This document shows, one piece after another, positions 23,268-36,080 of a DNA stretch of 64,000 nucleotides. Both the position numbers and the translations under genes were made by a program. Under the pieces are notes generated by a model. That model searched no databases and was not told the DNA's origin. It saw only the letters and a program-made list of their open reading frames with translations. The stretch comes from Cristatella mucedo (taxonomy: Eukaryota; Bryozoa; Phylactolaemata; Cristatellidae): NCBI GenBank assembly GCA_009760855.2, contig WPIO01000012.1, positions 8,306,001 to 8,370,000 of the forward strand, read 5' to 3'. Numbering within the stretch: the first letter of the stretch is position 1; each line of letters begins with the position of its first letter.

Positions 23268-23405
23268 AATAAGGTACGGGCGTCCTTCATTGCTGCCGCC
23301 ACGTTCCACTACTGCCGGCTACGCACCTGCACGAATTGGCCCTGCACCTACGCACACGTGCAAGTCACTAGCCCTGATAGAAGGTACAGGACTTAACCGA
23401 CCACA
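23268..23405 (+). repeat. Dispersed repeat R2, copy 2
   Basis: Matches 13983-14115 and 56110-56240 in ordered blocks (AAGGTACGGGCGTCCTTCAT, TGCTGCCGCCACGTTCCACT, GTGCAAGTCACTAGCCCTGA, AGAAGGTACAGGACTTAACC). Confidence 0.6.
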
Positions 23406-24262
23406 ACGTTTTCGGACTAGTTCGATTCGACGGGTCGGCACGGCCGGCGCCACGTGGCGTGTCACATGACGCCATGTGCCGGCCGCCATGCCACGCCGTT
23501 ACATCTCAAATTTGCTACGCCGCTATTCTTTCTGACCAACCGTCGATTGCAATCTCGCCCGAACTTGTCTCTAGCGAGCATGTAGCCGACTTGCTTGCCG
23601 CGCGAGCCGCACGACGAGGTGGACGTCGTGGACGTTCGTCCTTCTGCACTTGCTATTTTTGTTCTGCGTCACAGATGAGCATAGCCAGTGCATGAGGTGC
23701 AATCGTTTAGGGGCTGTAAAGGGCCCCCTGAATGGAGCGCCACCCAGCGTACTGAAACCAATATGCAGGACGCGTTTGGAGTGAAACATGTCGCACTACT
23801 ATAGAGCGGCATTTTTTACCGACTTCTCTTCGACTCAAGCGAAGTCAGACAGCTGCCGGTCTTTGAAGCGAAGCGCTGCTGATCAGCTCACATAAGTCCT
23901 ATAGAGGCGGCCCTGCAGCCACAAGTGAGTCTTCGCTACCACGACAAGGTCAGCTAATCAATCACATTCGGATTGAAAGCAGCAGTGCGGCCGAACTTAA
24001 AAATACGTTAGCGATGCTGAGTCCTTCGAGTGAGCCGCATTTAACACTGCGTTTGATTCATTGCATTAGCAGCGGTTAGCTGCTTAGTTAGTCAAGACGC
24101 GTCTAGCTTGAGGCTAACTCATGAACAAAGGTCATGGGTGGCATGGGCGCGACATGACGTCTTAGCGAGAGAAACCATGCTCTCATGCATCCGAGTAAAA
24201 ATATATTTCGGCGGGCTTCTGTTGCGGCAAGGTAAAGCAAAGCAACAGTTAGCTTACTGAAC
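23406..24262. other. No gene recognised; CACGTG-containing palindromic patch
   Basis: A GC-rich patch at 23435-23490 contains GCCACGTGGC, a 10-base palindrome with an E-box core. The remainder is unremarkable. Confidence 0.4.
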
Positions 24263-24398
24263 AAACATCTATGCATAGTGGTAGAAGAGCCGTAGCTGCT
24301 ATTGCTACATGTTTGCAGGGGTTAATACAGAATCACCAGTTGGAGCACTCAAACCCACGACCCAAGTCTTGAAGTGCACGCACCTTACGGCACCCACT
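24263..24398 (-). mobile_element. SINE-2 copy, diverged
   Basis: The plus strand reads CATAGTGGTAGAAGAGCCGT, a diverged body, then CTCAAACCCACGACCCAAGT (box-B complement) and GCACGCACCTTACGGC. Confidence 0.6.
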
Positions 24399-24722
24399 CG
24401 GAAGTGCGAGGCTCGTGCTCCTGTCGGAGGCGTATCGCTGATCCTGCAACGTAGTGAAAGTAAAGTAAAGAACGCCGGCTCTTCCCGAAAGCTATTTTCT
24501 CATGAATGCGTCCGCCGAAGCGAGACGTGAAGGAAGCTAAATGGTGGAAGTCGGGCTCTAAAAACTCCATGCGAAAATGCATTCACGTTGCGCCAGCGGA
24601 CAATGACAGCAGTCTCTTAGTAAAATTCCCTCAAAAACGACATAACGGCCTGGGCGCTGGTGCCGGCAAGTCCCGAATGCCAGTGCTGGCCCGCCACTAG
24701 TCGACGGACAGCCGGAGGTGGA

Positions 24723-24723
<1 letters not shown>

Positions 24724-24818
<95 letters not shown>

Positions 24819-24836
24819 GAGAGAGAGAGAGAGAGA
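24724..24836. repeat. (GA)n microsatellite
   Basis: GA dinucleotide tract that merges into the 10-bp minisatellite. Confidence 0.97.
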
Positions 24837-24840
24837 CAGA

Positions 24841-25340
24841 CAGAGACAGATGGAGACAGATGGAGACAGGCAGAGACAGACAGAGACAGACAGAGACAGA
24901 CGGAGACAGACGGAGACAGACGGAGACAGACGGAGACAGACGGAGACAGACGGAGACAGACGGAGACAGACGGAGACAGACGGAGACAGACGGAGACAGA
25001 CGGAGACAGACGGCGACAGACGGAGACAGACGGAGACAGACGGAGACAGACGGAGACAGACGGCGACAGACGGAGACAGACGGAGACAGACGGAGGCAGG
25101 CGGAGGCAGACGGAGGCAGACGGAGGCAGACGGAGGCAGACGGAGGCAGACGGAGGCAGACGGAGGCAGACGGAGGCAGACGGAGGCAGACGGAGGCAGA
25201 CGGAGGCAGACGGAGGCAGACGGAGGCAGACGGAGGCAGACGGAGGCAGACGGAGGCAGACGGAGGCAGACGGAGGCAGACGGAGGCAGACGGAGGCAGA
25301 CGGAGGCAGACGGAGGCAGACGGAGGCAGACGGAGACAGA
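24841..25340. repeat. 10-bp minisatellite, two variant blocks
   Basis: About 50 head-to-tail copies of a 10-base unit. Units at 24841-24900 are transitional (CAGAGACAGA, TGGAGACAGA). Units at 24901-25090 are CGGAGACAGA with occasional CGGCGACAGA. Units at 25091-25330 are CGGAGGCAGA (24 copies, the first ending in G). A single CGGAGACAGA follows at 25331. Because 10 is not a multiple of 3, all three frames on each strand stay open and encode the same 10-residue repeat, so the 192-247-codon frames here are artefacts. Confidence 0.97.
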
Positions 25341-25639
25341 CAGAGACAGACAGAGACACAGAGAGAGAGAGACAGACAGAGACAGAGACAGAGAGACAGA
25401 TAAACAGACAGAAAGACAGAGAGACAGACCGAGGATGAGAGAGCGTGCTAGAGAGCTTTGGTGATTATTGGTTGCACCGTCAACAATCCACTGCTAATCT
25501 GCTCAACAAAGGAATGAGCTGCAACAGCTGCACTCTACTTTTGCTGACTTTCTTGGAGCCATGTCAGACCCTACTGACCATTAAGAACCCGTTCCAACGG
25601 GACTATCAATAGCCGCTGCTTGAAATGCAACCGAGTGGT

Positions 25640-25757
<118 letters not shown>

Positions 25758-25789
25758 ACCCCCTGCCTGCCGGGCGCTACAATAAATAA

Positions 25790-25972
25790 ATCCTAGCTCA
25801 TTAAACAGCCTCTTTTGTATGGCGACAGAAGAGCCTTTACGGCTATCACCACCGCTTGCAGTGGCGATAAAGGATCGCCCCGCCGCAGGAGTCGAACCCA
25901 CGACCTCGGGACCGAGGCCGTGAAAGCAACCGCCTTACCTAGTGTGCCATCACGGCTCAACTCATTTGCAAC
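25790..25972 (-). mobile_element. SINE-2 copy, well preserved
   Basis: Best reference copy. Minus-strand order: box A region (GAGCCGTGATGGCACACTAG), GTAAGGCGGTTGCTTTCACG, box B GGGTTCGACTCC, body (GGCGATCCTTTATCGCCACT, GGTGGTGATAGCCGTAAAGG), CTCTTCTGTCGCCATAC, the tail AGAGGCTGTTTAATGAGC, and a terminal ATTTATTTATT. Pol III-type internal promoter boxes are intact enough to recognise. Confidence 0.9.
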
Positions 25973-26138
25973 AGAATTGTGAACAGCTGGCACCAGAATT
26001 TGCAAAATTCCGTGAAATTGAATTATGTGGAAACATTGTAAAACCGGTCATCTTTAACGCTCAGCTTTTATTGCATCTTTGCTTCGCCGCTTAGGTGCAG
26101 ATCGCGGTAGGAAGCCAGCGAGCGGAGCTTTGCATGTA

Positions 26139-26280
26139 CATAAGTTAACTGCACAGATAAATAAGGCGAAACTTGCAAAGATACATAGACGGACACAAGC
26201 GATTGCCCTTGAGTGATCGAGTTGAATCGGTCCGCAAGGTGTCGCGGCGTCTGTGGTGCAGAGTGGTCTCGTCAGTGGGT

Positions 26281-26327
<47 letters not shown>

Positions 26328-27011
26328 TTCTCGAGAGGTTCGGAGAGCTTCCGGCAGCGGCTAAAGCCGCCCAGAAACTCCGAACACTCGGGACACAATT
26401 TCGAACACTCTGGACGGCTCCTACCGAGCACATATTTGTCGCTCGCGGCTACAGCGATGGACCACAACGTCTGCCTAAATCGCGTGACGCTCATTCCCGA
26501 GCCGGACCAGCCGCATCGACAGAACGAAGTTGAACAACTCGATTAATGGCAGGCGTTGGCCCATCTTCGAGCCTACATCCCCTCTCATTCGCGTCGTTGA
26601 ACCCGCCGCCGCCGCAGTGCCGTTCGCCGGTGCATCATTCGAGCTACTGCGCCGCTGCCGATGAAGAATCACGGCTCTCAAACGCCGGCACCAAGACCGA
26701 GGCGGCCGCGTCGGTCTAAACCCTCCTCGGCAGGCCGCCGATAAACAGACGCAAAAAACTAAGCACGACTAGAGCCGCTCGTGGAGACGTCGGTCGGCCG
26801 GCGGAGCTCGGTTCACGCTCCCCTAGGCCTGCCGTCGCTCGCCTGCCGAGCGAACTGCTCGCCTGCCGCGGCGCCGCGAGAGCTTGCACTTACGGGCCAG
26901 GAGCTCTTGCGTGAGCAGCACGCCGCCTCGCACTGGAGGAGAGCTCGAGCGTAGTGCCGCCTTTATTCCGCGCCGGGGGCGCAGCGGCATGCCAGTCTCC
27001 ATTCTCGCGGC
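26139..27011. repeat. Direct duplication, copy 1 (CpG-rich block)
   Basis: 873 bases nearly identical to 28201-29083. Both run from CATAA-TTAACTGCACAG to CCATTCTCGCGGC. This copy has a longer (GA)n at 26283-26327. A 58-codon ATG frame (26546-26719; ...SSSLHPLSFASLNPPPPQ...) has a counterpart in copy 2. No LTR-type TG/CA ends or target duplications were found, so I treat it as a local segmental duplication. High CpG content suggests promoter/first-exon sequence. Confidence 0.9.
26283..26327. repeat. (GA)n within duplication copy 1
   Basis: GA tract of about 45 bases; the same position in copy 2 has only GAGAGAGAGAG. Confidence 0.95.
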
Positions 27012-28200
27012 TATAAACAAGCTTCGAGGCGGCACGCCAGTGGCTCAGCTAAGCCGTGGGTGATATCGAGCAGAGGTGCGAATAGTATGCCAGCGCTTTA
27101 GCTGCCGCGAACGAAGAAGAGCCGTCCAGTTGCCAGAGCGACCGGTTTAACGTTATGAACAGCTATCGCTAGCCGATGTAAAATGCAAGCGCCACGTGAC
27201 AAGAGCAGAAACGCAAGCACGAACACACGCCCACTCGCATTTGGCCGTCGAGAGCCGGACAATCGTGGTAGGAAGCTGGCTATTTAGCCAGCTATGCAAA
27301 TATCTACAGGATCAATCTCGGATTGGGCTCCGTCGCCCGCAGCGCGAAACCTGCTGCTCTTAGTAATTGGCGTAAGCGCTAGATAGACCATGCCTGCCGC
27401 TCGGTGGATCAGCAGCAAATTGATAACTCAGCCACGTAGCGGAGCTTCCAACGCTGAACTGGTTTCCACGTTGGCTTGGCGAGCCTACAGACACAGCCAG
27501 CCGCACGATTAGTTATTCCGACATTCCTCGTTGGCTGGCTAGCTTCCGCGAAAGCGGCTAGCCGAAAATGTCCACCAGCTCAGTGACTCTTGCTCGGTCT
27601 TGTCGAGTTCCTCGACGATCTAGTTCGCGAGCGCAGTCGAAGGCTGCACACTACTGCGGTCGCCTCCCTTTCGAGCCGATTGCTTTTTTCCTCAGCAATA
27701 ATTCGTCTGGCAATCTGTGTGAATCTGCTGCATCGAGAGATGACCGACAGACCGACCGACCGACCGCGACTTATACGGGCCCAAGGTGTGGGGGCCGTCA
27801 GGTGTGGGGGAGACTGTCCGGCCAATTCGTGCGCTAGCTGCGCTCCTTGGGGCGGGCGAGAAGAGAGCCGAAAAAAAATGCCAAATGCAGTGGCTACGCC
27901 TGCGCCCAGCTGCACCGATTCACCACGCTAGCGAGCCAGCCGGGGGGGGGGGGAGCGATTAATAAGCTATTAAAAACAGCTATTTTTATCAGACCTAGCT
28001 CGCGGGCGGCGTGAGCGTTACGTGAGCTTTTTCCTCCGTCGCCCTCCAGTCGCTCGATCTAGCGACTCTCCGACCAAGCGTTCGGGGATCTAACCAGCGG
28101 TGCCTGAATGCAGCCCATGGCCATTTGGGCTCAACCCTCCGACTGCCTCATTTCCGCAGCCCCGGGTCAGCGTAAGACTGCGACTATCGAGGAGTTTGAG
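27012..28200. other. Spacer between the duplicated blocks, GC-rich
   Basis: Unique 1.19-kb spacer, CpG-dense, with a G-run at about 27941-27952. Overlapping frames on both strands at 27568-27931 reach 113 codons but match nothing known. Confidence 0.45.
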
Positions 28201-29083
28201 CATAACTTAACTGCACAGATAAATAAGGCGAAACTTGCGAAGATACATAGACGGACACAAGCGATTGCCTTTGGGTGATCGAGTTGAATCGGTCCGCAAG
28301 GTGTCTTGGCGTCTTCGGTGAAGAGCGATCTCGTCAGAGGGTTCGAGAGAGAGAGTTCTCGAGAGGTTCGGAGAGCTCCAGGCAGCGGCTAAAGCCGCCC
28401 AGAAACTCCAAACACTCGGGACACTATTTCGAACACTCGGAACGGGCGCCAACAGAGCGCATATTTGTCGCTCGAAGCTACAGCGACGGACCACAGCGTC
28501 TGCCCAAATCGCATGACGCTCGTTCTCGAGCCGGACCAGCCGCATCGACAGAACGAAATTGAACAACTCGATTAATGGCAGGCGTTGGCCCATTGCCATG
28601 AATCTTCGAGTCTACATCCCATCTCTGCGCAGGGCGCGTTCGCCTCGTTGAACCCGCCGCCGCAGTGCCGTTCGCCGGTGCATCAGTCGAGCTACTTCGC
28701 CGCCTCCGAAGCAGCTGCGTCGTTCAGCTCAGCGGACGGAGAATCACGGCTCTCAAACGCCGGCACCGAGACCGAGGCGGCGGCGGTCTAAACCCTCCTC
28801 GGCAGGCCGCCGATAAACAGACGCAGAAAACTAAGCACGACTAGAGCCGCTCGTGGAGTTGTCGGTCGGCCGGCGGAGCTCGGTTCACGCTCCCCTAGGC
28901 CTGCCGTCGCTCGCCTGCCGAGCGAACTGCTCGCCTGCCGCGGCGCCGCGAGAGCTTGCACTTACGGGCCAGGAGCTCTTGCGTGAGCAGCACGCCGCCT
29001 CGCACTGGAGGAGAGCTCGAGCGTAGTGCCGCCTTTATTCCGCGCCGGAGGCGCAGCGGCATGCCAGTCTCCATTCTCGCGGC
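28201..29083. repeat. Direct duplication, copy 2 (CpG-rich block)
   Basis: 883 bases, the second copy of 26139-27011 in the same orientation. From the shared TCTTCG codons to a shared stop (TAA at 28789-28791) the two copies differ by indels of 12, 3, 27 and 3 bases, all multiples of three. Upstream of this the frames differ by single-base indels, and in this copy the frame has no ATG start. Confidence 0.9.
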
Positions 29084-30227
29084 GGCCAATAAGGCGCCTG
29101 GAACGAGCCCTGGGCACTTTCAGAAAGCGATAGGCTGCCCTCGCCTTCCGGAGAGAGATTCGAGAGAGAATGCTCTCGAGAGTTCGAGCGTCAGAGCGAG
29201 TGAACGCATCTAATGCGCATCGTCGGCGCGAGCGAGTGCCTCGGTCGCTTAGCAGACTCGCTGATGACAGCTCAATCGGAACCGACGAGCGATCGCGGCG
29301 CACCCACTGTTCTCCTACATCCGGCACTGAGCGGCTGGCGCGAGAAAGCTAGCGGCGGCTGTCCGATCGCCTCCGATTTGGCTGGCGAAGTGAGCGAGAT
29401 TTAGCTTTACCTGACTGGCGTCCCTTCTTCTGTGCGCGGCAGCCAAAAGCTCGAAGACGTCGGACATCAAGACGTGCGTAGTGCGACTGGCCCCCAGGTG
29501 GAGTGCTGACCCCTACGTGTTTGTTCCCGGCGCTCTTTCACTCTCTCTGCATCAGCAAAATCGGTCGCTCGACCGAACTGTTCGGCCCCTGGATGACGGC
29601 TGCCCTTTACAGAGACTCGCGAACCTTTGGGTTTATTTCATCTGGCCACAAGGAGATACGCAGGCACAATCAGCAGTCGGGTAAATGAACCGACTCAGTA
29701 GTACATAGGATGTGACGTCATGCTGACAACACCTCTCACCACCATTGACCCATCTTCGTCTGGATGCAGCCTGAGTACATAAAGTATCCACTCGCCAACC
29801 TCTGAAGTTGTCATGCAATTCATCGGGGGAGGTGTCCCATATTTGTAATTTACTCGCTGACTTCTGATCGGGAGCCCCCACCAATTCACCATACGACGAT
29901 CTAGTTTATTGTGACCGTATTCAAGTACTGGCTGTTTGAATACTAGGAAATCTTATCAAATTTTCTGCAGGTATTTAACCTCATCATTTAACTGATTCGA
30001 CCAAGGAAAGATTTCTTCAATGTAGCAACATGAATGCGTTCAATCACCAACTCTGCAAATAGCTGACATCTCCAACCCTTAATCATTCATTAGTCAGCCA
30101 GGCCAGACTTCCTTTGCATATCACCTTTTGCCTCAATGTTTGCTTCTATGCTGCAGTCAGCTCAGCAGTAATCAAGCACTCAGCTAAACAAAAATCGTGG
30201 TTTTAGAGGCAATTACGAAAACTAGCT
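29084..30227. other. No gene recognised
   Basis: GC-rich up to about 29660, then AT-moderate. Short overlapping frames on both strands without recognisable motifs. Confidence 0.35.
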
Positions 30228-30368
30228 GGTTCAACCCATTGTTAAGGTGCTCGCCCCGATCAAGGTCTGGCCGAGGTCGTGGGTTCGAACCCCCTGGTAT
30301 ATGCGAAGCGCCTGAATAGAGATTAAGTTCTCTTGGGGCGCTATACAAATGAATTATGTTATTATTAC
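30228..30368 (+). mobile_element. SINE-1 copy, best preserved
   Basis: Plus strand: head GTTAAGGTGCTCGCCCCGAT, box B GTGGGTTCGAACCCC, body, then tail AAGCGCCTGAATAGAGATTA, AGTTCTCTTGGGGCGC, TATACAAATGAATTATG and TTATTATTA. The tail differs from the L2 tail (37.9 kb copy) by only a handful of positions. Confidence 0.9.
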
Positions 30369-31664
30369 CATGAATTGAGGTTTTCAAAGACAGCCGCAAT
30401 ATCGCAACAGGGTCAGAGGACGACATAGAGAATTCGCTCCACATATCAAGATCTTTGACCGAGCTGAAGAGCATGGAACCTGCCCGGCTGGCATTCTTGC
30501 TTCGGGCTACATGTGATTGTTGTCAACGCCATGCAATTTGGTCAGGATTCAACTGAAGATTGAAGGATACAGCATATATCCACAAATATAAGAGGTGCGC
30601 ATTATAATGTGCAGGCAGGTCGTTCGAGCCCAATCCGGTGAGTCTGCAATCAGTTATTGGGCGTGGTCACACGTAGAAACAATTAGGCGCCAGTGGTTCT
30701 GAAGAAGCTGACGGTAGAAGCGTGTGCAATGGAGCTCAACGAGAGGGAAATGGTCCGATTGGCTCCTCATGAGGAGCAGCATGGAGTACCACGAGCTCCC
30801 GTAAGTTATATCCAAGACAAAACGGTTCGCTCGCCAAGTTTAGTCTGCTGAAGGATATTGCCATACGGTCGTTGCCCCTAAAAGTTTGCCAGACCTATCT
30901 ATGTATGCTGTTAGGGCCTGAAATGGCTTGGCCCTGCCGCGATGGAGATCCAGAAACATGTGCAGCGAGCCAACCAGACGCAGGTGAGATACCTCAGGCT
31001 GTGCAATCAGCTGAACTCTCAGTGCACGAGATCCTGGTGTGCAACCCTTCAGAGAAAATCGATCTATGCATCTTCATCTTCGATGACAGGTTTTAGATTA
31101 GGAAATTATCCAGAACTGAGGCTTTCCATAAGATTAGGTAAAACTTGGTAGTCTAGTCTCGGTCACTACAGATTCTTCTGCTGTCTCCAAAATAGATGCT
31201 TGAGGTGGGGTAAACTGGCTTGTTGAACCAACCAAGTTAAGGAATATCTTTGGAAAAATTTTGGGGACTCAGACCATGACGGGCAGACCAAGGATTTTCT
31301 TAGGCGGCGAAGACCTACTGCGTCCGGATGTGAATTACATTTAAATCCTATCGCCTGTCAGGATGTCGTTCTAGAGCAACTGCTGGCAGCTAGCCAGGAA
31401 TGAATTGTCTTAGTTGAAGGCTTTTTGTGCCCTTCTTGGTTCGGAGTCTCCTTTCGTGGAGTTGCTAAATCGGCTACTACCACGTCGCTTTTTACCAGAA
31501 GATTTGTGCCGAGCACATCAGGTGCACGTATCTCATGAAGACAATTCCAAAACACGTTAGCGGTTCAGACTCAGTAATTTCTGTACGTGGGGGGAACGAT
31601 TAGTTTTCAACACAATCTCAAAGAACCGATTTAAATGATTAAAAATAGTGCATATATAATTTTA
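30369..31664. other. No gene recognised
   Basis: Mixed sequence. Frames at 30872-31096 and 31358-31555 are short and without motif. Confidence 0.35.
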
Positions 31665-31792
31665 GCTGACTCAACAGCCTCGGATAAATAGTGGCAAAAG
31701 ATGCTTAACGGCTAAAAACCACCGCCGGTAGTGGGAAAAGTAGGATTGCCCTCCAATGATCTCAAACCCACGACCAAGGCCATAATTTGGTG
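31665..31792 (-). mobile_element. SINE-2 copy, diverged
   Basis: Plus strand: CTGACTCAACAGCCTC tail, TAGTGGCAAAAGATGCTTAA, CCACCGCCGGTAGTGG, CTCAAACCCACGACC. It meets the next SINE-2 head to head at about 31792. Confidence 0.75.
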
Positions 31793-32075
31793 AGCCGTGA
31801 TGGCTCACTAGGTAAGGCGGTTGCTTTTCACGACCTCGGCCCCGGGGTCGTGGGTACAAAAATCCTGTGGTGGGCGATTCTTTATCATCACTGCAAGCGG
31901 TGGTGATAGCCGTAAAGGCTCTTCTCTCGCTATTCAAAATCATAATAATAATAATGCACTTGATAAAGCGCCCTCAGAGAACTCAATCTCTTTCTAGGCG
32001 CTTTACATTTGCTGCAAAGGGGAATGCAATTGAATGGTGAGTGATATACAAAAGAGGCTGTTAAATCGGGTATTA
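31793..32075 (+). mobile_element. SINE-2 copy interrupted by an L2 fragment
   Basis: Plus strand head GTGATGGCTCACTAGGTAAG, box B GGTCGTGGGTACAAATCC, body GATAGCCGTAAAGGCTCTTC. The tail is split: TATTCAAAA at 31931-31939 is followed by an inserted L2 tail, and the SINE resumes with TATACAAAAGAGGCTGTTAA at 32045. Confidence 0.85.
31940..32044 (-). mobile_element. L2-type LINE tail inserted in SINE-2
   Basis: About 105 bases of L2 3' end on the minus strand, from ATTCAATTGCATTCCCC through the tail hairpin to (ATT)n. It is flanked by TATTCAAAA and TATACAAAA, an approximate 9-bp target duplication with one mismatch. Confidence 0.85.
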
Positions 32076-32872
32076 TTTTTTTAAAGCTCGAGAGCCTTCC
32101 TCCTGGAATGAGATGCCAGGGAAAGGATCCAAAGTTTCATAAATCTGGCCTGGCAGGTAATTTGGTATGCAAGGAGTGTGCTCGTTCAAATTGTATGTAA
32201 TGTACTGCTGTTAAAACGGCTTCCAAAAAAAGACTATTCTTAGCGATGTGGGCGTGGCCTAATCTTGCGAATGCTTTCGGCTTGGTCTCACATAAGGTAT
32301 CCAGGCTTCTTTTCTGGACATCAGAATACTGCTCCAAGTGCTGTGTAGTTGCTTCTGCAGTTTTATCCTTAAAAGAAAGCACGGCACTCGTGATTTTGGC
32401 AATGCAAGCTACGACGGAGGGGCTGCTTGACTTTGAGGTACTGACAGGTCATGAGGGATCACAACATGAGTGATCAGAGCTTAGTGTCACCATAGAAATG
32501 ACAAGCCTACATTTAGCTCATCGCTGCATCGGCAAGAGAGCGAGAGACAGAGACAGGGAAAACGTTGCCAAGTATCAGCCTCGTTAAAATCAAAACCACT
32601 GAGAATAGAACCGTACTACTGTCTCTCTCTCTCTCTCCCCTTCCCCCCCCCCCCGCGATGTCAGCCGTGACCCCGTAGTAACATCTGCTCGCAGCGCATG
32701 GGGCGACCGGGCTTAGGCTATTCGCATGGTCTGCTGTACCGTCACCAGAGGCCTGCGATTACTAATAGCAGCTTTCGTACTAGAAGAAATAAACGAAAGA
32801 AAGCGAGCACGAACCGTCGTGCCAGTCTCAAGAGTTAAGTGGCGGTCTTGCCAGCACTAGCGTCAACCGTCT
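32076..32872. other. No gene recognised
   Basis: Contains a short (CT)n plus C-run at 32620-32654. Nothing else recognised. Confidence 0.4.
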
Positions 32873-33148
32873 TAGTAGCTACCACTTCCGAGCCTCTGGA
32901 TAGCTTCGGCAAGCAGTGAATACTAAACAGATGCGCGAGAGACCAAAGGAAAGTTCGACTACCCTCCTGTTCAGTGATTGCTCACTTTCTCTTCGTTGCG
33001 TGAGATAAAGCTTTGTGGCTACCATATGACCACCGAAGGTCGGTAAGGTTTCTAGTGCGCTATAAAAAGCCTTCCAGCATAGCAACCACTTAGTCCTTGC
33101 GATTCTGAGGAGTTGCAGACAGAGATATATCAGATTACATTAGGGTCA
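32873..33148 (+). mobile_element. LINE-II 3' fragment
   Basis: Plus strand 3' segment of LINE-II: GCTACCACTTCC, TTGCTCACTTTCTCTTCGTT, GCGTGAGATAAAG...GGCTACC, and the terminal GAGGAGTTGCAGACAGAGAT. 5'-truncated and diverged. Confidence 0.7.
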
Positions 33149-35057
33149 TGCTGAGGAGGGGGGCTAATGCCCTCAAGGGCTTTACTGAAGAGACGTCGTG
33201 GGGCTACCTTAACCAAAACCGTATGCGGTAAACCAGTAGGATTACGAAGACGGCTCATTCATTTACAAATTATTGTCATGAATAACCACCCAGTCTATAC
33301 ACAAGTGCACAACGGTAATCAACGAATAATAATTAGACGCATCATGTCCGTGACACTTGTAGATACAGCCCTCGCGCCGAGAGGCCGCATGGCTTTAGCT
33401 CCTCGAAAATGACCCGGAAGCGATGCGCTTGCCTGCCAAATTTAGCCCTCAGCAATCTGCCGATTGCCCCTCCGGGGTTGCATTCAAAAGACAAGGCTGT
33501 GGCTGCCATGCTTAGAAAGCGGATCAAAAGGCTTGCCGGTCGGCGCGACTTCAATTTTTTGTAGATTTATTTAAAGAGAAATGACTGAGAAAGTACCCAT
33601 TGAGCATTCAAGCCACCCCATGAAAAAGTCAAACAGACCCTCCCGGTGGCTGCAATGATTCCTGAGGAGAGGGGGAGAGCTACCAAGCTTAAGAATTTAG
33701 TAAAATATTATTGAATAGAACAATGCCTATAGCGGTTCCAGAAGGCTGATTGGTGTGGCGTATTCAGATTATTTCTGCACAGTGGGCCACCGATGTCTTT
33801 CCTTTTTAGATGGAACTACAAAAGGCTGCTGGAGCAGCGCCTTAGGCATAAGCACTTTCAGTGCCTGTTTCAGGGTTATCATTACCTTTCAAATAAATTT
33901 TAAAGTGTGATGCTAACCGTTTTTTAGGACGAAGCCAAAATGTTGCAAAGCAGCGCACTTTCAATTCCCTTTCAAGGTCGGTTTCTCAAAGGATGCATAC
34001 ATTATTTTAGGGGGACGTTTACAGTTTCGTATTGCTAATGAGATAGTTTTGTTCAGACAGACTTATCTAAACCTATCAAGCGGTGCTCCATCAGCGCCCA
34101 GCTTCAAGGAAAGGAGCGTACGAGGGCTGTACCAAATAGGTGATTTTCACAATTTGGCTGAATACGAATAATTGACCAGAGCAGCTCACTGCCTGTGGAC
34201 TCGCAGTGTCAAAGCAGTTCCGTCGCGGAAGACAATGCTGCGACGTCTTGCCGCTTGCGGAACTGCGCCATCTTGTCACGTCATCTTGCGGCGTGACGGA
34301 CTTCTCGCTTTCATTGATATGAATAGTGTACAGAAACTAACGACAACAGTCAAATTTTGAAATTAAAACAAAAGCTTCAATTAATTAAAGCACTCAGTTA
34401 ATTCATATACTAAGCAGTTAACTGCTTGTAATAGTTGGAAGAAGTTGCTCCCTGAAAGAGTTACTTCAGTCAACTTCCGGTAGCAGCCGCATATACCGAG
34501 AAATACACTTCGCGAAACCACTATTCGTATTATGACCGATCGCTACTATTCGGCTGAATAATGAATAATTATTTGATCTACTACTCCGATCCAAATTGAA
34601 TAAGAAGTAAATTTTTTTCAGCTCGCTTGAAATAAAGAACCGCCCAAACGAGAGATTTTTAAACAAGCTCAGTGGTCAGATTTCAAGCGAATGTTCTAAT
34701 TTTACACCACGCCGCCCAATAATGAGATTTATCTCAACATGCCGAAAATTCTCGATGATGGTGACTGTTGAGAAAAAAATCTTGCACCTTTGGCTTTACA
34801 AAACGGAGAGGAACCTCATCCGCATTCGGAAATGAACTCACTATTGCAAGTGCCCAACTCCAGCTGTCGGTGATAGGTGCTTTGGAAGCAGGCTTAAAAC
34901 TGCGGGACTCCTTGGCTATTTCTTATGCCGGGGATACGCCCCCAAATCCGGCTTAGAGGCTGCTCTTTCTTACACTTCTATCTATCTTCGTGCAGCTTAT
35001 TCTTGTATTCAGCTTCTTGTAACACGAGCACTTTATTCTTTTCCTCTTTTCCTTCAT
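33149..35057. other. No gene recognised
   Basis: AT-moderate sequence. No frame longer than about 80 codons, no family recognised. Confidence 0.35.

Positions 35058-36080
<1,023 letters not shown>

Noticed and set aside
24660-25464. Three plus-strand frames of 192-247 codons and a 220-codon minus-strand frame
   Set aside because: They encode the same 10-residue repeat in all frames of the 10-bp minisatellite, which is diagnostic of repeat-driven open frames.
25790-25972. tRNA gene suggested by the box A/B pattern and GGGTTCGACTCC
   Set aside because: The same head recurs with a conserved non-tRNA body and tail in many copies, so it is SINE-2, not a functional tRNA gene.
26139-29083. LTR pair of a non-autonomous retrotransposon
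   Set aside because: The duplicated blocks lack TG...CA ends, flanking target duplications, and primer or polypurine sites in the 1.19-kb spacer.
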